From positions 62,001 to 126,000 of the forward strand of contig NZ_JACCFF010000007.1 in the NCBI RefSeq assembly GCF_013449725.1: DNA of 64,000 nucleotides, written 5' to 3'. Under the pieces are notes generated by a model. It was not told the origin of the DNA, did no database searches, and saw only the letters and a list, made by a program, of their open reading frames with translations. This document shows, one piece after another, positions 33,761-41,858 of this stretch. The translations under genes and the position numbers were made by a program. The stretch comes from Mycobacteroides sp. LB1. Its GTDB lineage: Bacteria > Actinomycetota > Actinomycetes > Mycobacteriales > Mycobacteriaceae. Position 1 is the stretch's first letter. Each line of letters starts with the position of its first letter.

Positions 33761-35017
33761 ATGATGCCTGGCATGGCTACGGAGTCAGCGGGAGCAACAG
33801 GGTTGGTGACGGTCGACGAGATCCGGGAGGTGGCGGAGCGCCTCACCCCTGTGATGCGGCGCACACCGGTGGTGGCTTTTCGCGCGCTGAGCGAACGCTG
33901 CGGGCACGAAGTGCGGCTCAAATGCGAAAACTTGCAACGCACAGGATCTTTCAAACCGCGCGGTGCCTACAACCGGATCAGTCTGCTGCCCGATGACCAG
34001 CGCGTGAATGGCGTGGTCGCTGCCAGCGCGGGTAACCACGCCCAGGGCGTGGCCTGGGCCGCGACCACGCTGGGCATCCAGTCGACGGTCTTCATGCCGG
34101 TGGGGGCGGCGCTGCCCAAGGTCGTCGCGACCCGCGCCTACGGCGCTACCGTGCACCTCACCGGTACCACCATCGATGAGGCGTTGTTGGCGGCGACCGC
34201 GTTCGCGGCGGAAACCGGCGCGGTGCTCATCCATCCTTTTGATCATCGTGATGTCGTGGCCGGTCAGGCGACTGTCGGGCTCGAGATTCTGGAGCAGCTT
34301 CCCGAGGTGGGGACCATCGTGGTGCCCGCGGGCGGTGGCGGGCTCGTCGCGGGGATTGCGGCAGTGGTGAAAGAGGCGCGGCCGGAGGTGCGGATCGTCG
34401 CGGTGCAGGCCGCGGGTGCGGCCGCGTGGCCGGTGTCGCTGAAAGCCGGGCACCCGGTGGCACTGGAGTCCATGGACACCATGGCCGACGGCATCGCGGT
34501 CGGTAAGCCGGGGGCGGTGCCGTTCGAGCATGTCGTCGCGTTGGTCGATGAGGTGGTCACGGTCAGCGAGGAGGCACTGTCGCGCGCCCTGCTGCTATGC
34601 CTGGAGCGGGCCAAGCTGGTGGTGGAACCCGCCGGTGCTGCCGCGGTGGCCGCATTGCTCACCCTGTCCGCCGAGGAGCTGGGCCTGACCGGCCAGGTAT
34701 GTGCGGTGCTCTCGGGCGGAAACATCGATCCGCTGCTGCTCACGCACGTCATCACCCACGGTCTGCGCGCGGCCGGACGTTACCTGACGGTGCGGGTCAC
34801 CATTGCCGATGCGCCGGGCGGCCTCTCGGGCCTCCTCGATGTCTTCCGAGCGGCGGGGGCCAGCGTCGTCGATATCACGCACTGGCGAAACAGCGAGCGT
34901 CTGCGTCTGGGTGAGGTGGATGTGTTGGCGACCGTCGAAACTCGGGGGCCAGAACACCGTCAGGCCGTCCTCGACGCAATCGTCGCGGCCGGCCTGACGG
35001 TTCAGGAAGAGCGGTAG
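33761..35017 (+). CDS. ilvA: Threonine ammonia-lyase
   Basis: A 418-residue PLP enzyme: the PLP lysine in LQRTGSFKPRGAYNRI, SAGNHAQGVAWA and the glycine-rich PLP loop VPAGGGGLVAGIAAV. The last 90 residues (TVRVTIADAPGGLSGLLDVF) form a single ACT-like regulatory domain. It deaminates threonine to 2-oxobutyrate, the first step toward isoleucine. Several near-adjacent ATGs (33761, 33764, 33773) could be the start. It is divergent from the GPP34 gene. Confidence 0.93.
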   Translation: MMPGMATESAGATGLVTVDEIREVAERLTPVMRRTPVVAFRALSERCGHEVRLKCENLQRTGSFKPRGAYNRISLLPDDQRVNGVVAASAGNHAQGVAWAATTLGIQSTVFMPVGAALPKVVATRAYGATVHLTGTTIDEALLAATAFAAETGAVLIHPFDHRDVVAGQATVGLEILEQLPEVGTIVVPAGGGGLVAGIAAVVKEARPEVRIVAVQAAGAAAWPVSLKAGHPVALESMDTMADGIAVGKPGAVPFEHVVALVDEVVTVSEEALSRALLLCLERAKLVVEPAGAAAVAALLTLSAEELGLTGQVCAVLSGGNIDPLLLTHVITHGLRAAGRYLTVRVTIADAPGGLSGLLDVFRAAGASVVDITHWRNSERLRLGEVDVLATVETRGPEHRQAVLDAIVAAGLTVQEER

Positions 35018-35032
35018 GCCCCAAATATCCGC

Positions 35033-35088
35033 CGAGTGCGAGCGTGACGCGGTTTTCGGGCCCGATTTCCGCGTGAGGCTCGCACTCG
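35033..35088. repeat. Upstream palindrome bracketing the DUF559 gene
   Basis: Left arm at 35033-35052 begins CGAGTGCGAGC; right arm at 35068-35088 is TCCGCGTGAGGCTCGCACTC plus G. The pairing is imperfect in the middle of the left arm. The right arm is identical to that of the downstream palindrome at 36036-36056, about 970 bases away, and both have similar loops (TTTTCGGG..., TTTCGGG...). Confidence 0.75.
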
Positions 35089-35123
35089 ATGCGGTCCCAG
35101 GTGACTTGTCGGCGGACGGTGTG

Positions 35124-36044
35124 ATGCTGCGGGCTATGGGGGAGATCTTGTGGCCGTTCCGGTCAACCGAGCTGTTGGCGGCCGGCGCCATCACGGAGCA
35201 TCGCATGCGGACCCGATATCGCCAGGTCTACCCGGGCATTTATGTGCCGAGCGAAGCCGAGTTGACCGCGACGCAGCGCGCCTATGCCGCGTGGTTGTGG
35301 ACTGAGCGTGGCGGCGTGGTCGCGGGGGTATCGGCCTCGGCCGTGCACGGCGCTAAGTGGGTGGATGCGAGCATGACTGTCGACGTCATCCACCGACACC
35401 ACAAGGTCGCCGCGGGATTGCGAGTCCACCGGGATACCTTGACGGGTAACGAGATTGCACATGCCAAGGGGATCGCCATCACCAGCCCGGCTCGGACCGC
35501 ATTCGACCTTGGTAGGTGGCTGCCGTGGGCTGCAGCCATCGAGCGGATAGACGCGCTGATGGCCGCAACGGCTCTCAAGGTGGCAGACGTCGAAGAAGTG
35601 ATCCGGGCACACAGTGGGGTTCGTGGACTCGCGCGTCTGGTCGACGTCTTGGGACAAGTCGACGGTGGTGCGGAGTCGCCACAGGAGACCAGAACGCGCC
35701 TACTGCTGGTGAAGTCGGGGTTTCCGCCGCCGCAGACGCAGATCCGGGTCGTCAACCGATACGGCGACTTTGTTGCTCGGATCGACATGGGCTGGGAGGA
35801 CCTGAAGGTCGGGGTCGAATTCGACGGCGCCCAGCACTGGACCGATGTACGCCAGAGATCTCGCGATATCGACCGATCGGCTGAACTGGCGGCGGACGGA
35901 TGGGTGATCGTGCACGTGAGTGCCGACATGCTCCGTCATCGGGCGGGCACGATTGTCGCGCGTGTTGACGAGGCCCTCAGAAATGCTGCCAAAACCAAAT
36001 CGAGTGCGAGCCTCACGCGGATTTCGGGTCGGATTTCCGCGTGA
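35124..36044 (+). CDS. AbiEi-like/DUF559 domain protein
   Basis: A protein of about 306 residues with an N-terminal winged-helix region like AbiEi antitoxins (ITEHRMRTRYRQVYPGIYVP, then AGVSASAVHGAKW) and a C-terminal DUF559/Vsr-like nuclease-fold region (ARIDMGWEDLKVGVEFDGAQH). The acidic residues of RIDM and VEFDG could be an active site. Such genes are numerous in mycobacteria with no settled function. The start is uncertain: GTG 35073 lies within the palindrome, ATG 35124 and ATG 35136 are more natural. The last codons and stop are supplied by the downstream palindrome. Confidence 0.72.
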   Translation: MLRAMGEILWPFRSTELLAAGAITEHRMRTRYRQVYPGIYVPSEAELTATQRAYAAWLWTERGGVVAGVSASAVHGAKWVDASMTVDVIHRHHKVAAGLRVHRDTLTGNEIAHAKGIAITSPARTAFDLGRWLPWAAAIERIDALMAATALKVADVEEVIRAHSGVRGLARLVDVLGQVDGGAESPQETRTRLLLVKSGFPPPQTQIRVVNRYGDFVARIDMGWEDLKVGVEFDGAQHWTDVRQRSRDIDRSAELAADGWVIVHVSADMLRHRAGTIVARVDEALRNAAKTKSSASLTRISGRISA

Positions 36045-36058
36045 GGCTCGCACTCGAT
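35999..36058. repeat. Downstream 23-base-stem palindrome at the DUF559 gene end
   Basis: Perfect 23-base arms at 35999-36021 (ATCGAGTGCGAGCCTCACGC plus GGA) and 36036-36058 enclose a 14-base loop. It contains the DUF559 stop codon (36042-36044) and is a near copy of the palindrome at 35033-35088. As RNA it would form a very strong hairpin and may end transcription, though there is no T-run. Confidence 0.85.
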
Positions 36059-36076
36059 GGAAAAAGGTGTGGAGCC

Positions 36077-36571
36077 TTAGTCGTGGTAGGGCTCGGCGCT
36101 GACGAGCGTCACCTTTACCTCGGTGCCGTTGGGCACCGTGTAGCTGCGGGTCTCGCCGACCTTGGCGTCGATGAGCGCGCCACCCAGCGGTGAGCTGGGG
36201 GAGTACACCTCGAGATTGCCGTCCTTGACACCCTCCTGGCGGGTGGCGATGAGGAATGTCTCGGTATCGCCCTTGTCGCCGTCGTAGTAAACCTTGACGA
36301 CCGAACCGGGCAACGCGACGCCGGATTGCGTCGGCGCCTCGCCGACCTTGGCGTTGTTGAGCAGCTCTTGCAGCTGGCGGATGCGCGCCTCTTGCTGGCC
36401 CTGCTCGTCGCGGGCAGCGTGGTAGCCACCGTTTTCACGCAGGTCGCCCTCTTCGCGGCGCTCGTTGATCTCGGCGGCGATGATGGGGCGATTGGCGATC
36501 AGTTGGTCGAGTTCCGCCTTGAGCCGATCATGTGATTCCTGGGTCAGCCAGATCACCTGGGTGTCGGTCAT
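36077..36571 (-). CDS. greA: Transcription elongation factor GreA
   Basis: A 164-residue protein with the N-terminal coiled coil carrying the acidic tip (NERREEGDLRENGGYHAARD, with the D and E residues that stimulate RNA cleavage) and a C-terminal FKBP-like domain ending SPSSPLGGALIDAKVGE. GreA rescues backtracked RNA polymerase. ATG 36571 is chosen; AAGGAG lies about ten bases upstream and the coding match starts there. Corresponds to Rv1080c. Confidence 0.95.
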   Translation of the reverse strand: MTDTQVIWLTQESHDRLKAELDQLIANRPIIAAEINERREEGDLRENGGYHAARDEQGQQEARIRQLQELLNNAKVGEAPTQSGVALPGSVVKVYYDGDKGDTETFLIATRQEGVKDGNLEVYSPSSPLGGALIDAKVGETRSYTVPNGTEVKVTLVSAEPYHD

Positions 36572-36672
36572 GGTGCAGGTACTCCTTGTCTCAGGCCAGC
36601 AACCTCCGCTGGCTCTCATCTATCGGGTGCGGGTCGGGTCCATTGCTGCGACTCGCACTCTCCAAAATGCAG

Positions 36673-36705
36673 CAATACACGGTCCCAGCCGGGATCCGTG
36701 TATTG
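36673..36705. promoter_or_regulatory. Inverted repeat between DUF4307 and greA genes
   Basis: Perfect 10-base arms CAATACACGG (36673-36682) and CCGTGTATTG (36696-36705) with a 13-base spacer. It lies about 100 bases upstream of greA and 130 bases after the DUF4307 stop. The 263-base gap holds no convincing gene. It may be an operator for greA or a terminator for the DUF4307 gene. Confidence 0.4.
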
Positions 36706-36834
36706 AGCCAGCATACCACTGTCGCTGTGATGTTCAGCCTATTTTTGGCCGAGGTTTGCCCGATGTGAACGTTGCCGATGTCTGGCCGGCGGTGCCCGAA
36801 GCGTCTGTGCTGGGTCTCGTGGAAGAAATTGGGA

Positions 36835-37320
36835 TCAGGATGCGATCAGATACGGCGGAACCGCCAGACTGCATCCGTAGACATCGCCGGTCACCGGAGG
36901 CCGCGTCGACTTCACCAGGGCCGTGATCGGCACGGATCGTTCGGAGGAGGGTGGCACCAGTACTTCGCGGCGGCCCGTTTCGCTGCCGTCGATGGACCGT
37001 GCCCGCAGGATGCACACCGCCGGCTTGGACGGGTCTTTTCGTTCTACCGAGGCGGTGACGGCGACGGTCGAGGAGTCCACGAGCCGGTAGGCGGAAAGTT
37101 CGCCCTTGACGTCTCCGGGGCCCAACCGGTTGTATCCGATCGCGGCGATCGCGACTCCGGCTATTACCACCAACACGGTTAGCCCGATCGCGATCCAGCG
37201 GCCACGACGGGGTGTGCTCGCTTTGGTTCCGTAGCGGTCCCCTGGTGGCCGTAGTGCCGTTGGTCTTGGCGCAAGCGGCTCATCTGGCTCTGCTGGTCCT
37301 GGCGCAAGCGGCTCATCCAC
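36835..37320 (-). CDS. DUF4307 single-pass membrane protein
   Basis: A 161-residue protein with a short cytoplasmic N-terminus, one helix (WIAIGLTVLVVIAGVAIAAI, about residues 42-61) and an extracytoplasmic beta-rich domain with SAYRLVDSSTVAVTASVERK and two cysteines (VCILRARS, VYGCSLAV). It matches DUF4307 and Rv1081c in position. The first 18 residues, DEPLAPGP and DEPLAPRP, are encoded by two copies of the dispersed 20-base motif, so the motif has become coding sequence. The start is GTG. Confidence 0.8.
   Translation of the reverse strand: MDEPLAPGPAEPDEPLAPRPTALRPPGDRYGTKASTPRRGRWIAIGLTVLVVIAGVAIAAIGYNRLGPGDVKGELSAYRLVDSSTVAVTASVERKDPSKPAVCILRARSIDGSETGRREVLVPPSSERSVPITALVKSTRPPVTGDVYGCSLAVPPYLIAS
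37265..37317 (+). repeat. Dispersed 20-base motif, copies 2 and 3
   Basis: CTTGGCGCAAGCGGCTCATC at 37265-37284 and CCTGGCGCAAGCGGCTCATC at 37298-37317, exactly 33 bases apart. They lie inside the N-terminal codons of the leftward DUF4307 gene and encode its DEPLAP repeats. Confidence 0.75.
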
Positions 37321-37422
37321 GGGTCAACGGTATGACGGGTATGAGTGGGATGAAACGATGGGGGACGCTAGAGCATCCCTAGAAGGCCGGATAGAGAAGA
37401 TCAGGAAGAGGCGGGCGCACGG

Positions 37423-38292
37423 GTGACCGGATTGCGATTGATGGCGGTTCACGCCCACCCCGATGACGAAGCCAGCAAGGGCGCCGCCACGACGGCGCGT
37501 TACGCCGCCCAAGGCAACGACGTCATGGTGGTGACGCTGACGGGTGGTGAGCGGGGCGACATCCTCAATCCGGCGATGGATCGTCCCGAGGTCGCCGCGA
37601 ACATTGCGATGATCCGTCGCGAGGAGATGGCCAAGGCCGCTGCCGAACTGGGCGTGCAACACCGCTGGCTCGGATACGTGGACTCGGGACTTCCGCAGGG
37701 AGACCCGCTGCCTCCGCTGCCTGAGGATTCGTTCGCACTGGTGCCCATCGAAGAGCCGATCGCCAAGCTGGTCGCGGTGATTCGGGAATTCCGGCCACAC
37801 GTCATGACGACCTACGACGAGAACGGCGGATATCCGCATCCGGACCACATTCGATGCCATGAGGTGTCGATGGCGGCCTTTGACGCCGCGGCAGACCCGA
37901 ACCAGTTCCCCGAGGCGGGTGAGCCGTGGACGGTCAGCAAGATCTACTACAACCACGGATTCATGCGAGCGCGTATGCAATTACTCAATGATGAGTGCAA
38001 GAAGCATGGGCACAAGGGGCCGTTCGATGAATGGCTTGAGCGCTGGCCCCCCGATGACGACACCTTCGATCGGCGGGTGACCACTCGCGTGCCGTGTGCG
38101 GACTTTTTCGATGCTCGGGACGCAGCGCTGCGTGCGCACGCCTCGCAGATCCCGCCGGACAGCAGCTTCTTCTCGGTTCCACGCGAGTTTGAGCGCCGGC
38201 TGTGGCCCACCGAAGACTTTGAGTTAGCGACATCGCGAGTGCCGACGAGCTTTCCCGAAGACGACCTGTTCGCCGGAATCGAGGCCAAATGA
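37423..38292 (+). CDS. mca: Mycothiol S-conjugate amidase
   Basis: A 289-residue zinc amidase of the LmbE/PIG-L family: metal-binding HAHPDDEASKGA near the N-terminus, GGERGDILNP, and the third ligand in YPHPDHIRCHEVS. Mca cleaves mycothiol conjugates to a mercapturic acid and GlcN-Ins in detoxification. The 290-residue length and FMRARMQLLNDECKKHG favour Mca over MshB. Same position as Rv1082. GTG start. The stop overlaps the next gene (ATGA). Confidence 0.94.
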   Translation: MTGLRLMAVHAHPDDEASKGAATTARYAAQGNDVMVVTLTGGERGDILNPAMDRPEVAANIAMIRREEMAKAAAELGVQHRWLGYVDSGLPQGDPLPPLPEDSFALVPIEEPIAKLVAVIREFRPHVMTTYDENGGYPHPDHIRCHEVSMAAFDAAADPNQFPEAGEPWTVSKIYYNHGFMRARMQLLNDECKKHGHKGPFDEWLERWPPDDDTFDRRVTTRVPCADFFDARDAALRAHASQIPPDSSFFSVPREFERRLWPTEDFELATSRVPTSFPEDDLFAGIEAK

Positions 38293-38573
38293 TGCTGATG
38301 GACGCCGTGCTGGTGCTCGCCGACGAGAAGGGGCCCACCAATGTCGGACCGGATTTCGGTAAGGCCGGTCCGTTTGGTTTGACGGTTGTGGTGCTGCTGA
38401 TGGTGGGCACCTTCTTCCTGATTCGGTCGATGAACGCGCATTTGCGCAAGCTGCCGGAGGCGTTCGATCCCGAACACCCCGAGGCCGATCAGGCTGCCGA
38501 CGAGGGCACAGTGGGCGCAGCGGCTGAGGAGCCTCCGTCTGACACCACCGAGCAGCGGGGCGACGACCGTTAA
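38289..38573 (+). CDS. Small single-pass membrane protein (Rv1083-like)
   Basis: A 94-residue protein with one membrane helix (FGLTVVVLLMVGTFFLIRSM, about residues 29-48), a basic stretch and an acidic Glu/Asp/Ala-rich tail. Function unknown. It overlaps mca by four bases and its TAA stop (38571-38573) overlaps the beginning of the region homologous to the next protein. The same gene order occurs in M. tuberculosis (Rv1082-Rv1083-Rv1084). Confidence 0.75.
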   Translation: MMLMDAVLVLADEKGPTNVGPDFGKAGPFGLTVVVLLMVGTFFLIRSMNAHLRKLPEAFDPEHPEADQAADEGTVGAAAEEPPSDTTEQRGDDR

Positions 38574-38625
38574 CCGCCTTTCCGAGGCAACCAGCCCATA
38601 CCTGCGCCAGCACCTGGACAACCCG

Positions 38626-40548
38626 GTGCACTGGCAGCAGTGGACGCCAGAGGCATTGCAGGAAGCGCAGTCTCGCGATGTGCCGATTCTGCTGTCGATC
38701 GGGTACGCGGCCTGCCATTGGTGTCACGTGATGGCCCACGAGTCCTTTGAGGACGACGAGGTGGCCGCGGTTATGAATGCCGGGTTCGTCAACATCAAGG
38801 TCGACCGCGAAGAGCGTCCCGACCTGGACGCGGTCTACATGAACGCCACCGTCGCGATGAATGGGCAGGGCGGCTGGCCCATGACGTGCTTCCTCACCCC
38901 GGATGGGCGGCCTTTCTATACCGGGACCTATTACCCGAAACAGGGTTTTCTGCAGTTGCTTTCGGCGGTCCGCGAGACATGGGAGCAGCGCCGAGACGAG
39001 GTGGAAGAAGCAGCGTCAAGCATCACCGGGCAGTTACAGGCGATGTCGGGACGGCTCCCCGCCGGGCCCGGGGTGGATACCGCACTATGCGACGCGGCCA
39101 TCGCCGCGATTCTGCCGGCCGAGGACGTGCGCTTCGGGGGTTTCGGTGGGGCGCCGAAGTTTCCGCCGTCATCTCTGCTGGAGGCGCTGCTGCGCGGATA
39201 CGAACGCACCGGCGATGCGGCGGTGCTTGGTGTGGTGGCCAGGACCGCGACGGCGATGGCGCGTGGCGGCATCTACGACCAGCTGGCCGGAGGCTTCGCG
39301 CGGTACAGCGTGGACACGGCCTGGGTGGTGCCGCATTTCGAGAAGATGCTCTATGACAACGCGCTTCTGCTGCGTGTCTACGCGCATTGGGCGCGCCGCA
39401 GTGGCGACGCACTCGCGCGACGAATTACCGGCGAGACGGCCGATTTTCTGCTGGATGAGCTGCGTGTGGGCGACCTGTTCGCGTCATCGCTGGATGCCGA
39501 TGCCGACGGATCCGAAGGCTCCACATATGTGTGGACGCCCACCCAACTCGCCGAGGTCCTTGGCCCGGAAGATGGCTCTTGGGCGGCAGCGCTTTTCGAG
39601 GTGACTCAGGCGGGGACCTTCGAACACGGCAGCTCGGTACTGCAGTTGTTGCGCGATCCCGAAGAGCAAGCAGATGTGAACCGGTGGCGTCGCGTACGCG
39701 AGACGCTGTTGACGGCGCGGCTGCAGCGGGTGCAACCCGGCCGCGACGACAAGGCCGTTACCGCCTGGAACGGGCTGGCCATCACTGCGCTCGTGGAGGC
39801 GTCGATCACCCTGGATCGAAACGATCTTCTGGATGCGGCGGCCAGATGCGCCGCCCGGCTGCTGGATCTGCATCTGCGCGACGGGCGGCTGCGGCGCGCC
39901 AGTCTGGGTGGGCAGGTGTCTGACGGCGACGGTGTGTTGGAGGACTACGGCACGCTCGCTACGGGCCTGCTCTCGCTGTATCAGGCGACAGGCCAATGGC
40001 GTTGGCACGAGGCCGCCGCTGAGCTACTGGATACCGCGCTCGACCATTTCGCCGATCCGGAATCGCCCGGTGCGTGGTTCGATGTCGCCGACGACGCCGA
40101 GCAGCTGGTACTCCGGCCGAGCGATCCGCTCGACGGCGCGACCCCGTCGGGGGCGTCATCGGTGACCGAGGCATTGCTCATCGCCGGTTACCTGCTGGAG
40201 GACTCGCGCTATCGGGAGGCGGCACACGCCTCGCTGTCGGCGGCGTCCATGGCGCTGGCGCGCGCACCTCGATCGGCCGGTCATTGGCTGGCGGTGGCCG
40301 AGGCCGCGGTCCGGGGCCCGATCCAGGTCGCGGTGGCGTGCGACGCCGAGACCTCGCCACTATTGCGACGGGCGCGGCTGGCAGCACCCGGTGGGGCGAT
40401 TGTGGTTGGCGGGGTTAAGGATTCGAGCGAGCTGTTACGCGACAGGGGGCAGGTGGGCGGTGTCGACGCGGCCTACGTGTGCCGGGGTACTGTCTGCGAT
40501 CTTCCGGTGACCGGGACCGAACAATTAGACGCCGCGTTGGGTCGGTAG
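38626..40548 (+). CDS. Thioredoxin-domain protein (DUF255, Rv1084-like)
   Basis: A protein of about 640-660 residues: an N-terminal thioredoxin-like domain with AACHWCHVMAHESFED and FVNIKVDREERPDLD, then an alpha/alpha-barrel region related to N-acylglucosamine 2-epimerases. Family members are poorly characterised; some are linked to redox or nucleoside handling. GTG 38626 is the first standard start in frame, but conserved codons for NRLSEATSPYLRQHLDNPV begin at 38572. The codon before them (38569) is GTT where a GTG would give the expected start, so the true start is in doubt. Confidence 0.85.
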   Translation: MHWQQWTPEALQEAQSRDVPILLSIGYAACHWCHVMAHESFEDDEVAAVMNAGFVNIKVDREERPDLDAVYMNATVAMNGQGGWPMTCFLTPDGRPFYTGTYYPKQGFLQLLSAVRETWEQRRDEVEEAASSITGQLQAMSGRLPAGPGVDTALCDAAIAAILPAEDVRFGGFGGAPKFPPSSLLEALLRGYERTGDAAVLGVVARTATAMARGGIYDQLAGGFARYSVDTAWVVPHFEKMLYDNALLLRVYAHWARRSGDALARRITGETADFLLDELRVGDLFASSLDADADGSEGSTYVWTPTQLAEVLGPEDGSWAAALFEVTQAGTFEHGSSVLQLLRDPEEQADVNRWRRVRETLLTARLQRVQPGRDDKAVTAWNGLAITALVEASITLDRNDLLDAAARCAARLLDLHLRDGRLRRASLGGQVSDGDGVLEDYGTLATGLLSLYQATGQWRWHEAAAELLDTALDHFADPESPGAWFDVADDAEQLVLRPSDPLDGATPSGASSVTEALLIAGYLLEDSRYREAAHASLSAASMALARAPRSAGHWLAVAEAAVRGPIQVAVACDAETSPLLRRARLAAPGGAIVVGGVKDSSELLRDRGQVGGVDAAYVCRGTVCDLPVTGTEQLDAALGR

Positions 40549-40559
40549 CGTCGGCGGGC

Positions 40560-40934
40560 ATGACCGTTACCCGCGAACAAGTTCTCGCCGTCGTCCAGAG
40601 CTACTGCGATCTGCTCACCAGTGGCACAGCCGCCGAGATCGCCGATCTGTACGCCGATGATGCGACCGTTGAAGATCCGCTGGGTGCCGACGTCCTCAAG
40701 GGGCGCGAGGCAATCCAGGGCTTCTACGCAACCATTGAGCCGCTGAACCGCCGCGGCGAGCTGAAGTTGGTGCGTGCCACAGCCAACGAGGCCGCGTTCC
40801 ACTTCGAGCTGACCATCACGCATGAGCACGGCGGCATGGTGATCGCGCCGATCGATGTGATGACCTTCGATGACAACGGCAAGATCAGCTCGATGCGGGC
40901 CTTCTGGACCCAGGACGACATCAAGCAGCTCTAG
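40560..40934 (+). CDS. SnoaL/ketosteroid isomerase-like protein
   Basis: A 124-residue NTF2-fold protein: VVQSYCDLLTSGTAAEIADL, YADDATVEDPLGADVLKGRE, then VIAPIDVMTFDDNGKISSMR and AFWTQDDI. This resembles delta-5-3-ketosteroid isomerases, with acidic candidates at the D residues of ATVEDP and PIDVM. Isomerase activity on steroids is plausible but not shown. ATG 40560 is chosen because similarity starts there; the open frame reaches further back. A 12-base-arm palindrome follows the stop. Confidence 0.8.
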   Translation: MTVTREQVLAVVQSYCDLLTSGTAAEIADLYADDATVEDPLGADVLKGREAIQGFYATIEPLNRRGELKLVRATANEAAFHFELTITHEHGGMVIAPIDVMTFDDNGKISSMRAFWTQDDIKQL

Positions 40935-40951
40935 TCGCCGCTCTCCTCGCT

Positions 40952-40985
40952 CGCCGAGTGTGAACGTTGGTGCTCACACTCGGCG
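40952..40985. repeat. Intergenic palindrome between convergent genes
   Basis: Perfect 12-base arms CGCCGAGTGTGA (40952-40963) and TCACACTCGGCG (40974-40985) with a 10-base loop. It lies between the stops of the isomerase-like and hemolysin III genes and may terminate both. The core GCCGAGTG resembles the left arm of the DUF559-flanking palindromes. Confidence 0.7.
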
Positions 40986-40996
40986 GGGCAAGGTGA

Positions 40997-41749
40997 CTAG
41001 AAGACCGCGAACCAGACCGCGATGTAGTGGCAGGTCGCGGCGATGACCGTCGCGGCGTGGAAGAACTCGTGGTGGCCGAAGTGCAGGGGCCACGGGTTGG
41101 GCCACTTCACGGCGTACAGGATGGCGCCGACGCTGTAGAAGGCTCCGCCGACAATCAGTAGCACCAGTGCCGGCACCCCGGCGCCGTGCAGCAGTGTCGA
41201 CGAGAAGCCGATCGCCACCCACCCGAGCAGCAGATAGAGCGGCACTCCAACCCAGCGCGGTGCCGTCGGCCACCACATCTTGAGGACTACCCCGGCGAGC
41301 GCGCCGCCCCACACGATGGCGAGCACCAAATTGCCGTCGGCGGGTGGCATCGCGAGCATCGCGAACGGGGTATAGCTGCCCGCGATGAAGATGAAGATCA
41401 TCGAATGGTCGAGTCGCTTCATCCAGGTGCGGGTGGTCTCGGATTTCCAGTTCACCCGGTGATACGCGGCGCTGACGGCGAAAACGCCGAAGACTGTCAG
41501 GCTGTAGATCGCGGTGGCCAGCCCCGCTTCCGGCGAGCGTAGCGACCAGGCCACCGACACCAGCACGATGCCCGCGACGACGGCGGTGATGCATGCGTAG
41601 AGGTGGATCCAACCGCGTGCCTTGGGTTTGACGGGGAGCGTCTCGATACCGCCGACCAGTGCGGCCATGGGTAGGGAACGCTCGGAACCTTGTGCTTCCG
41701 GTGCAAGCTGGGGGTCCCTCCCGCTTGCGGGGGCCTCATCGGTCTGCAT
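40997..41749 (-). CDS. Hemolysin III family (PAQR/TrhA) membrane protein
   Basis: A 250-residue seven-helix protein with the PAQR motifs SAAYHRVNW, LDHSMIFIFIAGSYTPFAM and GHHEFFHAATVIAATCHYIA, whose histidines and aspartate bind metal in this superfamily. Bacterial members (TrhA) affect membrane fluidity. Same position as Rv1085c. The first dozen codons (DEAPASGR) are encoded by a GC-rich sequence resembling dispersed mycobacterial motifs and look like an added N-terminal extension; ATG 41668 could be an alternative start. Confidence 0.9.
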   Translation of the reverse strand: MQTDEAPASGRDPQLAPEAQGSERSLPMAALVGGIETLPVKPKARGWIHLYACITAVVAGIVLVSVAWSLRSPEAGLATAIYSLTVFGVFAVSAAYHRVNWKSETTRTWMKRLDHSMIFIFIAGSYTPFAMLAMPPADGNLVLAIVWGGALAGVVLKMWWPTAPRWVGVPLYLLLGWVAIGFSSTLLHGAGVPALVLLIVGGAFYSVGAILYAVKWPNPWPLHFGHHEFFHAATVIAATCHYIAVWFAVF

Positions 41750-41858
41750 AAGTCACAGTATCTAACCCAACTAATCCGGTTGTGAAGGTTGTGTGCAGAT
41801 CTGCGTCTCGTGCACTGTCGTGGCTCGGGCGTGCGACGGGCTCGCTAGGCTGGGTTCC

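Noticed and set aside
36766..36926. Small rightward frame beginning MNVADVWPAVPEASVLG
   Set aside because: Composition of the first 25 codons looks somewhat coding-like, but it runs into the 3' end of the DUF4307 gene and its latter half is antisense to it; no recognisable product.
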